In this document: one piece after another, positions 42,601-51,032 of the stretch | Numbering within the stretch: the stretch's first letter is position 1 | Layout of the letters: the number at the start of each line of letters is the position of its first letter | Source of the DNA: a virus | Reading direction: 5' to 3' (one strand) | DNA: 64,000 nucleotides | Virus record (IMG/VR): IMGVR_UViG_3300006753_004675 | Coordinates: 1-64,000 of that record | The notes under the pieces: generated by a model | The model's input: the letters and a program-made list of their open reading frames with translations, nothing else | Told to the model about the DNA's origin: nothing | Database searches by the model: none | Program-made: the position numbers and the translations under genes

Positions 42601-43092
42601 ATTTCGAAAGAAGATGCACTTGATTACATGAAATCAAAGACGGGAAAAATTACATCTGGCTCTCTGAAAGGTGTAAGAACTGAGCTTAGGGCACAATACA
42701 GCGAGACTAAGTCGGGAGCAGCCGCCGGAACCCGAGGCGAATTATTCAAGAACGTTTTAGGAAATGTAAAGTTATGGGTTGTTCCAAGTAGAGATCTTAG
42801 GATCGAGATACTAAGCTCGAATGAAGCACTACGATCTGCAATTGATATGGAGACGGGTGAGCTTATTAAAGGCGGAAGGGAGGTGATTGCAGCAGCACTA
42901 AGGAGTGAGCTTACAAATCTTAAAATAGAGGATAAGATAGTTGAAAAGATTGCGCCACTAGTAGAGGATCAGGTGCTAGACGGTGTATCTCCATCTCAGT
43001 CCAAAGAAGACAAAGACCCAGCATTTGATATTAGACTTGGACTATTAAAGGTTAGGATAAGCCTAAAGATAGAGCCTCCAAAGGGTGTGTGA
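39634..43092 (+). CDS. Multidomain ligase-like/nucleotidyltransferase protein with internal cleavage-like site
   Basis: 1152 residues. (1) Residues 1-430 look like a covalent nucleotidyltransferase (RNA/DNA ligase): motif I KVDG at 67-70, EGIVF at 407-411 (motif IV) and KLTG at 420-423 (motif V). (2) 500-700 is a pol-beta nucleotidyltransferase: GSTATNTG (516-523), GDIDIAVD with Asp527/Asp529, and QIDVV with Asp578. (3) MIKKRITELLTEAEQ (about 732-746) resembles the delivery segments and contains L-T-E. (4) 750-1152 is unknown; YELKKS (Glu859, Lys861) could be part of a PD-(D/E)xK nuclease site, which is weak. ATG 39634 has AGAGGA before it. The combination suggests nucleic-acid end repair. 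Confidence 0.62.
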   Translation: MAILPVHKQYISVAAKIVAEQIASKSDGPGSESHIYNIYEQLGMPLSDIEEIMDAALAGRLENVQEKVDGQNITFTVVNGVVQFFSKMDLNDQRSRDRARDRILRGDGATPDDIARKYTDDKGMGALRETYTMAYEALTPIASKYSDSLFQNGNVVVVSSLATPRNPNTILYEEDNFIFIKPIALQEGTFVDESAYSNFLSDAEKEKESVFNMSSVPTAKLIKELEEDDDKIEELKSDFRDVVGEAGLSVGSDTVGDYVLERVEDLIYSKYKFIPDDMVRPVALRFVTGRGAVANALKKSISSDDYRKYQDLDKRKSQIVDEAIIPLEEIVQRLGVMVADRLDLALRATNSNELLSLVKTVRSEFERGASFIDNSMDPQKAKRVSEGIRVALERLKSNEDLFRTATEGIVFTWKDGKTYKLTGLFTPINKLRGFFAYSGAQSPSHPETSESETVRERVRRRWKKHQLVEGGSAFKDSSGSVLTRKERIPRRDVDIILKSFEDEVLKPLGINYMPVGSTATNTGAVGDIDIAVDIASRNVLADVLMGHIDREKVKKLPGLVAVMFKVPDSDPEEFVQIDVVPSSNISDTQWLMMGAQEGGVKGVYRNLLLAYLAKTKSDKESSTLQSVKYTITFPGGLLKKVNGSAIGEREHDPDVFLPVLGFPKDLSKDNIESFEQLVDYMRGDPSMSTILPGFKDYIDNNRYLRNSNKMISDEAKMAADYIDEKSLMESMIKKRITELLTEAEQFSLPGILSDPEPGSSVSRIDHAWLNAHAVTDPLYTGGNGEGGVLHPAGFSGLALGIRESTQRNDGERFEDGMVGYADELVELGGYNAVPLKREGLPGTDLSQLVEKGGKGRTYELKKSTQNSPNLMLNASFPKSDPNHYYVFVVNLPNLQIMTRAWEQLESQSGGDLNKAWADLEAEVQKRVDVDRELTFFINDSKARDSAADEIESGEINPDSESSALVVPLGVMSSAQRFIKMYEAYGELNNISKEDALDYMKSKTGKITSGSLKGVRTELRAQYSETKSGAAAGTRGELFKNVLGNVKLWVVPSRDLRIEILSSNEALRSAIDMETGELIKGGREVIAAALRSELTNLKIEDKIVEKIAPLVEDQVLDGVSPSQSKEDKDPAFDIRLGLLKVRISLKIEPPKGV

Positions 43093-43373
43093 TAGATATG
43101 GACTCACATGACAAATCAATAATTATTGAGTGCACAAACTTTGTTTCAAGCTATTCTGGTGACTGCGATGACTGGGTTACAATTAAAAAACAAATAATGC
43201 TCAATCTCGCACCCAGGCTCAGAAGAAATTTTTCTACAAGGGATTCTAAAACTAAAGAGCAATGTCTTAATGATTTTGAGAAGGAGCTGATTAATTATTA
43301 TAGAGATGCGACTGGCATAGAGCTAGTCCTAAGATCTCTTGATGAGAGAAGAGAACTATTTGATGTCCTATAG
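43089..43373 (+). CDS. Small helical protein, unknown
   Basis: 94 residues. The GTG start overlaps the stop of the large fusion gene (GTGA); ATG 43098 is the alternative. Basic and helical (IKKQIMLNLAPRLRRNF, LNDFEKELINYYRDATGIELVL). It overlaps the next gene by 11 bases. No family recognised. Confidence 0.5.
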   Translation: MIDMDSHDKSIIIECTNFVSSYSGDCDDWVTIKKQIMLNLAPRLRRNFSTRDSKTKEQCLNDFEKELINYYRDATGIELVLRSLDERRELFDVL

Positions 43374-44271
43374 CAACGAAATACTTTTGAGAGAGTTTGT
43401 AAAAGACAGTCTTAGAGTAGATAATAGCTCACTATTGTTAGAGAAATTGCAATCAGTTTATACAACCACAGATCAAGCTATTGATGCAGAGAGGGGAGCG
43501 CTACAAAGTCGTGAAGATGTATATGGAATCTGGGGGCGACGAGCTGAGGGGATCCTGGGATGGCTCGGAGCAACCGCAGGAATGATGGCGTTGTGGGAGG
43601 CTTTATTTGGAACATCTGCAACAGCACGACGAAAAGGGCGTGCTGGACTTCTATGGGCACAGGGAGACCTACAGGGCTCTGCTAAAGGTGCTTCAATTGG
43701 AAACTTTCTCAAATCATTTTTCCTTGGTAATATTAGAAATCCTGCTAGAAAGATAGGAGACATGTTTCCTTCTGTGAGAAGATTTCTATCTCGGGGCTCA
43801 TCAGTAAACGAGTCTTATTCTATGATTAATGAGGGAGGGCTCTGGGATTTTGTAAAGAGAGCTACCGCACGCGGCGCTAGCAATGTTAGAGATGCTGGTG
43901 TAGAAGGCATGGGTGAAGAAGACTTTGTTAATCTTATTTCAGCTGTTGCAACTGACTTAGAGTCTATTGCAGATAGCATCGATGAGATAGCAGCTAATGA
44001 AGATATAATATCTATGATGCAGGAGTGGTCTGACTTTATTGGAGCGACATTCTCGTCTGCTGAAACATCAAGCGGACTCTCACACGTGATAGAGATGGTA
44101 GGGGGCGAAGACGTCGTAACAGAACACTTCTATAGTGAGATTATGAAACCATTTATTTCTTATCAGATCGACGTCTTGGGAAACCAATTGATGGATATAG
44201 GGCTATCAGGGGAGCAGAAAGAATTAATTGAAGGCATTTTTTCTGAAGCATCGACCTCTGTATCACGGTAA
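43363..44271 (+). CDS. Virion-type protein with delivery-like N-terminus
   Basis: 302 residues. Starts SNEILLREFVKDSLRVD with L-R-E and soon LLLEK. A hydrophobic Gly/Ala-rich stretch (ILGWLGATAGMMALWEALFGTS, about 60-80) may insert into a membrane. A second segment ESYSMINEGGLWDFVKRATARGA (about 146-170) with I-N-E looks like another maturation site. The C-terminal half is acidic and helical. A packaged protein that acts at the host membrane during DNA entry is a possible role. Confidence 0.5.
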   Translation: MSYSNEILLREFVKDSLRVDNSSLLLEKLQSVYTTTDQAIDAERGALQSREDVYGIWGRRAEGILGWLGATAGMMALWEALFGTSATARRKGRAGLLWAQGDLQGSAKGASIGNFLKSFFLGNIRNPARKIGDMFPSVRRFLSRGSSVNESYSMINEGGLWDFVKRATARGASNVRDAGVEGMGEEDFVNLISAVATDLESIADSIDEIAANEDIISMMQEWSDFIGATFSSAETSSGLSHVIEMVGGEDVVTEHFYSEIMKPFISYQIDVLGNQLMDIGLSGEQKELIEGIFSEASTSVSR

Positions 44272-44300
44272 GTATAATAAATAGTTTATTGTGTTATAAT
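44272..44300 (+). promoter_or_regulatory. Phage promoter, GTGTAAA-like (GTATAAT / TATAAT)
   Basis: GTATAAT at 44272-44278, 16 bases, TATAAT at 44295-44300; then GAAGGAG and ATG 44328. Spacing equals that of the stronger members of the set. Confidence 0.45.
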
Positions 44301-44327
44301 GTAGATTAATAGCTGAAGGAGATTGTT

Positions 44328-44693
44328 ATGTCTATTGCAGGAGAATCTAGTTGGATTCCTGAGATTGTTTATGAGGATTCTGAAGAGGGCGGCTCAAGTA
44401 TTCCGTTTGTTATGGTTCCTAGTGATGAGGAGATGCCAAATCTTCTTTATATCTTTGAGAGCAGGGAGACAGGAGATGTTGAGCCTGGATCAGATGGTGA
44501 GGAAGTTCCTGTTTTACAGTGGGACCTCCACCAATATGCTGATATGGGCGTGCTTAAGCAAAGATTAGATCCTCTAACTTTTGATCTTGTGAGGGCATCA
44601 CTTGGGCTGGAAAGCCTATCATCTGCGACAGAGAAGGGACAAAAGCTTACAAGTAAGATTAGAGAAAATATTGATTCTGGTGAATCTCATTAA
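44328..44693 (+). CDS. Small acidic protein, unknown
   Basis: 121 residues. Beta-like start (SSWIPEIVYEDSEEGGSSIPFVMVPSDEE with NLLYIFESRE) then a helical end (LKQRLDPLTFDLVRASLGLESL). Strong ribosome site. No family recognised. A T-rich stretch follows (44694-44713) without a hairpin. Confidence 0.5.
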   Translation: MSIAGESSWIPEIVYEDSEEGGSSIPFVMVPSDEEMPNLLYIFESRETGDVEPGSDGEEVPVLQWDLHQYADMGVLKQRLDPLTFDLVRASLGLESLSSATEKGQKLTSKIRENIDSGESH

Positions 44694-44719
44694 GTTTTTG
44701 TTTTTTTTGTTTTATCGGT

Positions 44720-44728
44720 ATATTTAAT
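44720..44728 (+). promoter_or_regulatory. ATATTTAAT box, possible late promoter
   Basis: Ends 19 bases before ATG 44748; GCGGAGG lies between. Confidence 0.35.
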
Positions 44729-44747
44729 AACGTGCGGAGGAAATATA

Positions 44748-45332
44748 ATGAATTTTGATGTTAACAGACTTGCTCGGCTGGCTGGGTTGGGTTCTCCTGA
44801 GAGTGGTCAGCTAAATGAGGCTGGTAATAGAAGTCAAAGAGAAGATCCAGGAAAGCCTGATGATGTTGACCATCGCTGGGGCAAGAACCAGATAAGCGAA
44901 CGAGGAGACAAGAAAGATGACCAGTCTGCTTCTCATAGAGACTATGAGCCCGTAGATGAGGATCTCGATGAGCTACGCGGAGACAAGAAAGGTGATCAGT
45001 CTGCTTCTCATAGAGATTATATGGATGAAGAAGAGATGTATGAAAAAGAAGTTCACGTTGATAAGCCGGGCCGGGGCAAGGGCAAGGCTGGGACCGATGA
45101 AGATGTCATGCTTGAGATAGATGAGAATATGCTTCGCAGAGAGATCAGAAAAATGAGACAGGAGCGCCTGGAAGAGAACAGGCTCCGGGTGGCAATCCGC
45201 GGTGAGATACAAAACGTTTTAGAGGATCTTGGTGTTGAATCTGATAGTAGCTGGGTTTATGGAGATAATAAACCATCAAACAGTAGAAGCGGCTTCGTAA
45301 ACATGGCATTTCCTGGAATTGGATTTAAGTAG
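44748..45332 (+). CDS. Acidic repeat-bearing virion-type protein
   Basis: 194 residues. Begins NFDVNRLARLAGLGSPES...LNEAG, a pattern of a short helix and L-N-E that also looks like a maturation site. A 14-residue unit (GDKKxDQSASHRDY) occurs twice, at about 53-66 and 78-91. Later MLRREIRKMRQERLEE and LRVAIRGEIQNVLEDLG again have the LR..IR pattern. Hydrophilic and probably disordered in the middle. A strong terminator follows, so expression is set apart. Confidence 0.55.
   Translation: MNFDVNRLARLAGLGSPESGQLNEAGNRSQREDPGKPDDVDHRWGKNQISERGDKKDDQSASHRDYEPVDEDLDELRGDKKGDQSASHRDYMDEEEMYEKEVHVDKPGRGKGKAGTDEDVMLEIDENMLRREIRKMRQERLEENRLRVAIRGEIQNVLEDLGVESDSSWVYGDNKPSNSRSGFVNMAFPGIGFK
44904..44945 (+). 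repeat. Direct repeat, copy 1 (42 bp)
   Basis: First of two in-frame copies coding for GDKKDDQSASHRDY; the copies start 75 bases apart and differ at a few positions, mostly silent. Confidence 0.8.
44979..45020 (+). repeat. Direct repeat, copy 2 (42 bp)
   Basis: Second copy, coding for GDKKGDQSASHRDY; one amino-acid difference from copy 1. Confidence 0.8.
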
Positions 45333-45361
45333 AAATAAATACTTTCCCACGTTATTTATTT

Positions 45362-45392
45362 AAGCGGATCAGCTATGCTGATCCGCTTTTTT
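45362..45392 (+). terminator. Intrinsic terminator
   Basis: A 12-bp perfect stem (AAGCGGATCAGC / GCTGATCCGCTT) with a TAT loop and a run of six T. The clearest rho-independent terminator in the window. It separates the virion-type genes from the chaperonin block. Confidence 0.93.
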
Positions 45393-45422
45393 GTATATAC
45401 TCTCTAATATTTGTGATATAAT
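45393..45422 (+). promoter_or_regulatory. Possible promoter after the terminator
   Basis: TATAAT at 45417-45422 with GTATATA at 45393-45399 (17-base gap), a loose version of the GTGTAAA class. It directly follows the terminator and precedes AGAGG and ATG 45445. Confidence 0.45.
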
Positions 45423-45444
45423 TTACTGTTAGAGGTATTGTTAT

Positions 45445-45825
45445 ATGAAACTAAATGTGGGTCAGATAGTCTTTCTATTGTCTCAAAATGATTTAAAAAT
45501 ATTCCCTGCTCAGGTTGTAGAGGAAATCAAGAGGAAAACAATTGAGGGAGAGACTATCTCTCATACCATTAGACTTCCTGATCAAAATTTGACAGAAGTT
45601 TCTTTAAGTGAAGTTAAGGCTAGTATTTTTTCTTCTCTAGGCGATCTTGAATCCAAGATGATAGAAGACTCTAAAAATAAAATAAGTGAAATGATCAAGG
45701 GTGTAGAGAAAATGTCAGAAGTGTTTGGCTCACCGAGCGTAGCACCTGAGAATGAAGAAGAAGTCATGAAGGTGGATTTGGGTGGTGGTGTTCAAGGAAA
45801 GATTAATTTAGCTGATATACCATAA
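45445..45825 (+). CDS. Small protein upstream of groEL, unknown
   Basis: 126 residues. Beta-rich N-terminal half (VGQIVFLLSQNDLKIFPAQVVEEI, THTIRLPDQ-like ISHTIRLPDQNLTEVSLSE), a coiled-coil helix (about 65-95) and a Gly-rich end. Its place before GroEL raises the question of a GroES-like partner, but the mobile loop and fold signature of GroES are not seen, so I do not call it one. Confidence 0.5.
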   Translation: MKLNVGQIVFLLSQNDLKIFPAQVVEEIKRKTIEGETISHTIRLPDQNLTEVSLSEVKASIFSSLGDLESKMIEDSKNKISEMIKGVEKMSEVFGSPSVAPENEEEVMKVDLGGGVQGKINLADIP

Positions 45826-45836
45826 GGAGAGACAAA

Positions 45837-47622
<1,786 letters not shown>

Positions 47623-47653
47623 AATAATTGCACATAAAAACGCTACCGTGTAG

Positions 47654-47663
47654 GATATTTATC
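47654..47663 (+). promoter_or_regulatory. GATATTTATC box, possible late promoter
   Basis: Same 10-mer as at 32979. Ends 14 bases before ATG 47678, with AGGTG between. CTACCGTGTAG just upstream forms a small dyad. Confidence 0.45.
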
Positions 47664-47677
47664 TACAGGTGCATCTT

Positions 47678-48061
47678 ATGTCAGTAGAAGAAAACAAGAT
47701 AAGAGAAGCTGTACGGGCTCTTTTAGAACAAGACACAGATCTTCGTCTCAATAGAGATCTTGTCAATGTTACACTCAGACTTATAATGGAACCAGAGGCA
47801 CATGTTCCTGATACACTTACGCGAATAAGAGTTTTGCCAACAGTATCTGTTGTTGGACAAAAGGAGCCTGTAGAGAGAACACCAAAGGGTAGCACATTTT
47901 TAGTCATATATGTAAAATTTCTTCCTTCGACAGGAGACAATTATAAAAATGTTTTGCATCTTGGAAAGCTAATAAAGTCTCTTCCTGGAATAAAGATAGT
48001 ACGTGTTCTTTCTATAGGCGGGAGACCGACGCTGTATAAGGGTGAACCAATAGTTATATGA
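47678..48061 (+). CDS. Conserved-looking phage protein, unknown
   Basis: 127 residues. A helical start (EENKIREAVRALLEQDTD) and an alpha/beta rest (TLTRIRVLPTVSVVGQKE, TFLVIYVKFLPSTGDNYKNVLHLGKLIKSLPGIKIVRVL). ATG 47678 has AGGTG 6 bases upstream; GTG 47669 is in frame but lacks one. ATGA overlap with the next gene. No family recognised. Confidence 0.55.
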   Translation: MSVEENKIREAVRALLEQDTDLRLNRDLVNVTLRLIMEPEAHVPDTLTRIRVLPTVSVVGQKEPVERTPKGSTFLVIYVKFLPSTGDNYKNVLHLGKLIKSLPGIKIVRVLSIGGRPTLYKGEPIVI

Positions 48062-48288
48062 GTGTTAAAAAGCCCAGATCAAAGAGGGCGACAATAGCCG
48101 CAACGTATAGGGCAGATTTAGGCCTTATTCTTAGCTGGCTTAAATTAAACAAGGCAATAACAGCACATGGAGAAATTAGAGCGCTAAGAAATGATTCATA
48201 TGCTGTAAGTGTAAAATCAAAAGTAAACAAAGCGTCTCTTAATGATCTTGTAAAAGACAAGTTTGGTATTTTTGCAAAGGTTATTTAA
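48058..48288 (+). CDS. Small basic protein
   Basis: 76 residues, strongly basic (KKPRSKRATIAATYR start, then KSKVNKASLNDLVKDK). May bind nucleic acid. Coupled to the previous gene by ATGA. No family recognised. Confidence 0.5.
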   Translation: MSVKKPRSKRATIAATYRADLGLILSWLKLNKAITAHGEIRALRNDSYAVSVKSKVNKASLNDLVKDKFGIFAKVI

Positions 48289-48294
48289 ATTTTC

Positions 48295-48323
48295 GTGTAA
48301 ACTATTGCTAGCTGATATATAAT
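48295..48323 (+). promoter_or_regulatory. Phage promoter, GTGTAAA class (consensus copy)
   Basis: GTGTAAA at 48295-48301 (preceded by C), 16 bases, TATAAT at 48318-48323, in an intergenic gap of 74 bases. GAAGGAG and ATG 48363 follow. The best match of the class; it lies upstream of the sigma-factor gene. Confidence 0.75.
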
Positions 48324-48362
48324 AAATCATAATCCTATAAATCATCTTGAGAAGGAGATTCA

Positions 48363-48620
48363 ATGAGAAAGAATAGGATGGAAGACCTTGCAGTGATGCC
48401 TGATGATGAGTTTTTTTCACTGCTTTATAAAACAAAGAGAAGCGTATCAAGCGCACAGAGAAAGCTAGACAGGACACATCATAAAGATGATAAGTCTTAT
48501 CTAGATGATCTTGAAGTAGAGATGTGCTACATTCAACGTGAAGCAGAGGTGCGTGAAAAAAGAAGGGAGATGCATACAGAGTATCTTTCATCTTTGCGTA
48601 AAAAGTTTGCAGTCGCTTAA
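48363..48620 (+). CDS. Small charged helical protein
   Basis: 85 residues, mainly charged helix (LLYKTKRSVSSAQRKLDRTHH, VEMCYIQREAEVREKRREMH). Strong ribosome site and strong promoter. No family recognised. It is the first gene of the sigma-factor unit. Confidence 0.55.
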   Translation: MRKNRMEDLAVMPDDEFFSLLYKTKRSVSSAQRKLDRTHHKDDKSYLDDLEVEMCYIQREAEVREKRREMHTEYLSSLRKKFAVA

Positions 48621-48681
48621 TTTTTTTCCTTTCCTTTTAAAAAACAGTGTCTATATTAATAACGACAACTAGGAGAATAGT

Positions 48682-49446
48682 TTGAAAAGCTCAATTGATG
48701 CTTATTTTAAAGATGTTGGCAGAACTTCACTGCTTACTAGAGAACAAGAGGTCTCTCTTTCTAAGAGAATTGAAAAAGGAGATCTCGTAGCTAGAAGTGT
48801 TATGATTGAATCAAATCTTCGTCTTGCAATAAGCATAGCGAAAAGATACTATAAGAGCGGATGCTCTATGGAGGATTTAATCCAAGAATCAAATATTGGC
48901 CTAATTAAGGCAGTTGAAAAATTTGATTGGAGAAGAGGGTTCAAGTTTTCAACATACGCTAGCTGGTGGATCAAGCAGTCTGTGTGTCGTCACATCAGCT
49001 CTCATAGAAACACTGTAAAGGTTCCAGCTCACACAAATAGTCTATCTCTTAAAATATCGAGACTAAGAGATGAGTACAAGAAGGAATTTAGACAAGAGCC
49101 TAGTATATCTGAAATATCTGAAATCTTGAGCGTTACAGAAAATATGGTCAAGGCCAGCTTAAGCTCTATTAAGTTTCAAAATATACTATCTGTAGACGGA
49201 GCGATGGGCAGAGGTGATAATAGTAGAACTATCTTAGAAACCATTGCAGATGATGACTTTCCAGATCTTGATGAAATGATTGATAGGGAAAAGATGGTTA
49301 AGGTGATATCATCATCGCTATCACGCCTTACAAAGAGAGAAGAACAGGTTATGAGGCTTAGATTTGGTCTTTGTGAAATAGATGATGAAGAAGAGTTTGT
49401 CTTGGATGAAGAAGAATTAGGAATCATTTTAAAGGGAGCACTATAA
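48682..49446 (+). CDS. Sigma-70 family factor lacking region 4.2
   Basis: 254 residues from a TTG start with AGGAG upstream. Region 1.2 (SIDAYFKDVGR...LTREQEVSLSKRIE, 4-31), region 2 (NLRLAISIAKRYY, MEDLIQESNIGLIKAVEKFDWRRGFKFSTYASWWIKQSV, about 47-103), region 3 (about 115-175) and region 4.1 (LTKREEQVMRLRFGL, about 216-230) are well kept and close to RpoD/RpoS. After LDEEELG the protein ends, where region 4.2 (the -35-binding helix-turn-helix) should follow. The next gene, 1 base on, has such a helix-turn-helix. Confidence 0.9.
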   Translation: MKSSIDAYFKDVGRTSLLTREQEVSLSKRIEKGDLVARSVMIESNLRLAISIAKRYYKSGCSMEDLIQESNIGLIKAVEKFDWRRGFKFSTYASWWIKQSVCRHISSHRNTVKVPAHTNSLSLKISRLRDEYKKEFRQEPSISEISEILSVTENMVKASLSSIKFQNILSVDGAMGRGDNSRTILETIADDDFPDLDEMIDREKMVKVISSSLSRLTKREEQVMRLRFGLCEIDDEEEFVLDEEELGIILKGAL

Positions 49447-49447
49447 T

Positions 49448-49735
49448 ATGTCAATGCCAAAGGGACATAAGTCTAGACATGGGTATGCAACGGTAGCGTC
49501 AATAGAGGGCGGATTCGGATATAGAGAGATAGCAGAGCACATGTCGGAGAAAGGAATCAAAATGAATCACTCTACAGCTCGAAACATCTTTCTGTCAGCT
49601 ATGAGGAAGATAGCAAGGGATGCGTGTCTGTTCTATGATATAGAACCTACAAAGGAGAATCTTAAGAAGGTATCATCTGATCCTAGATTTCAATCTGGAA
49701 TTATTGACTTCTTACAGGATAGTAATGTTCGATAA
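49448..49735 (+). CDS. Helix-turn-helix protein resembling sigma region 4.2
   Basis: 95 residues. GYREIAEHMSEKGIKMN then STARNIFLSAMRKIARDAC (about 24-58) fits the region 4.2 pattern (L-x-E-I-A/G ... R-x-R-I-x-x-A-x-x-K-L). The start is basic (KGHKSRHGY). It is in the +1 frame relative to the sigma gene, with its own ATG and an AAGGGAG site. It may complete the truncated sigma factor as a second subunit. A general DNA-binding role is the alternative. Confidence 0.65.
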   Translation: MSMPKGHKSRHGYATVASIEGGFGYREIAEHMSEKGIKMNHSTARNIFLSAMRKIARDACLFYDIEPTKENLKKVSSDPRFQSGIIDFLQDSNVR

Positions 49736-50021
49736 CATTTTTCAAGGTCTTTTCGGCCTTGCGTGTGAAACAAAATTGCTAGAGGCTTGTGAATGGGACG
49801 AAGATAGAGCTCAGATTGTATCTGAGCTTTTTTCTAAAACACTTGAAGAGATGTCTGAAGGTGAAGACTTAAAGTCACTAGATGATGTAAGTGATAAAAT
49901 TAGATCAAAATTAGAGGGTTCGATGTCTGAAAACGAAATAGTTATATTGTTAGAGATATTATCGGACAGTATAGATCATTTTGTGACTTTTAGCGGGCAA
50001 GAAGAAAAGTATGACAATTAA
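49725..50021 (+). CDS. Small acidic protein, unknown
   Basis: 98 residues, acidic and helical (LLEACEWDEDRAQIVSELFSKTLEEM). ATG 49725 has AGGA just upstream and overlaps the HTH gene by 11 bases, so it may belong to the sigma unit, perhaps as a partner. No family recognised. Confidence 0.5.
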   Translation: MFDNIFQGLFGLACETKLLEACEWDEDRAQIVSELFSKTLEEMSEGEDLKSLDDVSDKIRSKLEGSMSENEIVILLEILSDSIDHFVTFSGQEEKYDN

Positions 50022-50050
50022 ATTTTTCTTCGATGCACTAAGGATTAATA

Positions 50051-50272
50051 ATGGAAGATCGGAGAGATTTAGAGAAAAATAAACTGCCAGGTTGTCTTGT
50101 AAGAAACATAAGAGATGATGCTGTTGGGGTTGTTGTTTGTAAAGATAACCCCCATAGTGATTATTGGAAAGTCCTCTCTGAGGGAGAGATAGTTTCCTGG
50201 TTTGAAACAAATATTGTGGGAATCGACGATGAGCAATTCAACGGAATTGATGTTAGACATATTTCTAGATGA
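50051..50272 (+). CDS. Small beta-rich protein, unknown
   Basis: 73 residues; LPGCLVRNIRDDAVGVVVCKDN and YWKVLSEGEIVSWFETNIVGI suggest a small barrel, much like the protein at 51258 (PNLGVVVDSDD, CWKVLINKKIETFYEQDL). The two may be distant copies. Function unknown. Confidence 0.5.
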   Translation: MEDRRDLEKNKLPGCLVRNIRDDAVGVVVCKDNPHSDYWKVLSEGEIVSWFETNIVGIDDEQFNGIDVRHISR

Positions 50273-50474
50273 AGAAACTGAGACAGTAGTAATAACAATT
50301 GGAAGAGCGACATTTGCACTGGACATGAGTGAGTTTATGGAGCTGTGCAGTGAAATAGATGCTGTAAGAGACGAGGTGGTTAGAAATTCAGGCATCGTTA
50401 AGAAGTATAGCTCTGTCGGTGCGTTTGGAAGCTTATTCTTTAAGTCACAATCAATTGATGACGATGTAAATTAA
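50229..50474 (+). CDS. Small acidic protein, unknown
   Basis: 81 residues from ATG 50229, overlapping the previous gene by 44 bases. A strand pair (MLDIFLDEETETVVITIGRATFALD) then a helix (EFMELCSEIDAVRDEVV). No family recognised. Confidence 0.45.
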   Translation: MSNSTELMLDIFLDEETETVVITIGRATFALDMSEFMELCSEIDAVRDEVVRNSGIVKKYSSVGAFGSLFFKSQSIDDDVN

Positions 50475-50523
50475 TCTAATATTTACTATATCAGAAAATG
50501 AAATAAATTACTGTTGATGACCC

Positions 50524-50532
50524 ATATTTATT
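50524..50532 (+). promoter_or_regulatory. ATATTTATT box, possible late promoter
   Basis: Stands in an 80-base gap and ends 22 bases before GTG 50555, with TAGGAG between. The downstream product looks like an abundant virion protein, which fits a late promoter. Confidence 0.45.
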
Positions 50533-50554
50533 ACATGAGACTTAGGAGTTAATA

Positions 50555-51031
50555 GTGGCACTTAAAAATTTTCAAGGGCAAGGACCAAACTGGGTCGGCT
50601 CATATCAAACAGCTGGGACACCATATGTCACAAGCTCTAATGCAACGGGAACAACAGCGGGCCCTAACAGAATTCAATTTCCATATGTCACAAAGACATT
50701 AACGGTTCGAAATCACGGAGCCGTAGATCTACGAGTCGCTTTTTCAATGTCTGGATCTTATGCAGTTGGAGAGACAGTAAAGGGCGGTCAGACAAAACCT
50801 CAGAGCTCTGCTACAAACGACCAAGGAAATAACTTTTTTACTCTTCCTGCAATAGCGGCAACCGTTGCTCCGTCTCAGGTAACACTTGATGTAAGGTGCA
50901 AGGAGATTTTCCTCATGTCAGCTCACAGTACAACTGAGACAGCATATAGCTTATACGCAGGTCTTACTGGAATTTCCACAGATCAGTTCCCAGTCTTATC
51001 AGCCAGTAATGAATTTAAGGGAATCGGATAA
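50555..51031 (+). CDS. Probable virion surface/decoration protein
   Basis: 158 residues, beta-rich and low in charge, full of Thr, Ser, Gly and Ala (TAGTPYVTSSNATGTTAGPN, TKTLTVRNHGAVDLRVAF, TVAPSQVTLDVRCKEIFLMSAH). This make-up differs sharply from the acidic helical neighbours and suggests an immunoglobulin-like or jelly-roll fold, as in head decoration or fibre proteins. GTG start with TAGGAG. No close family named. Confidence 0.5.
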   Translation: MALKNFQGQGPNWVGSYQTAGTPYVTSSNATGTTAGPNRIQFPYVTKTLTVRNHGAVDLRVAFSMSGSYAVGETVKGGQTKPQSSATNDQGNNFFTLPAIAATVAPSQVTLDVRCKEIFLMSAHSTTETAYSLYAGLTGISTDQFPVLSASNEFKGIG

Positions 51032-51032
51032 T

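Noticed and set aside
44694-44713. Terminator at a T-rich stretch
   Set aside because: No hairpin precedes the T run.
45445-45825. GroES-like cochaperonin before groEL
   Set aside because: Position fits, but no mobile loop or GroES-type sequence pattern is visible.
49430-49460. Programmed frameshift joining the sigma factor and the helix-turn-helix protein
   Set aside because: The second gene has its own ATG and an AAGGGAG site, a stop separates them and no slippery sequence is seen; separate subunits are simpler.
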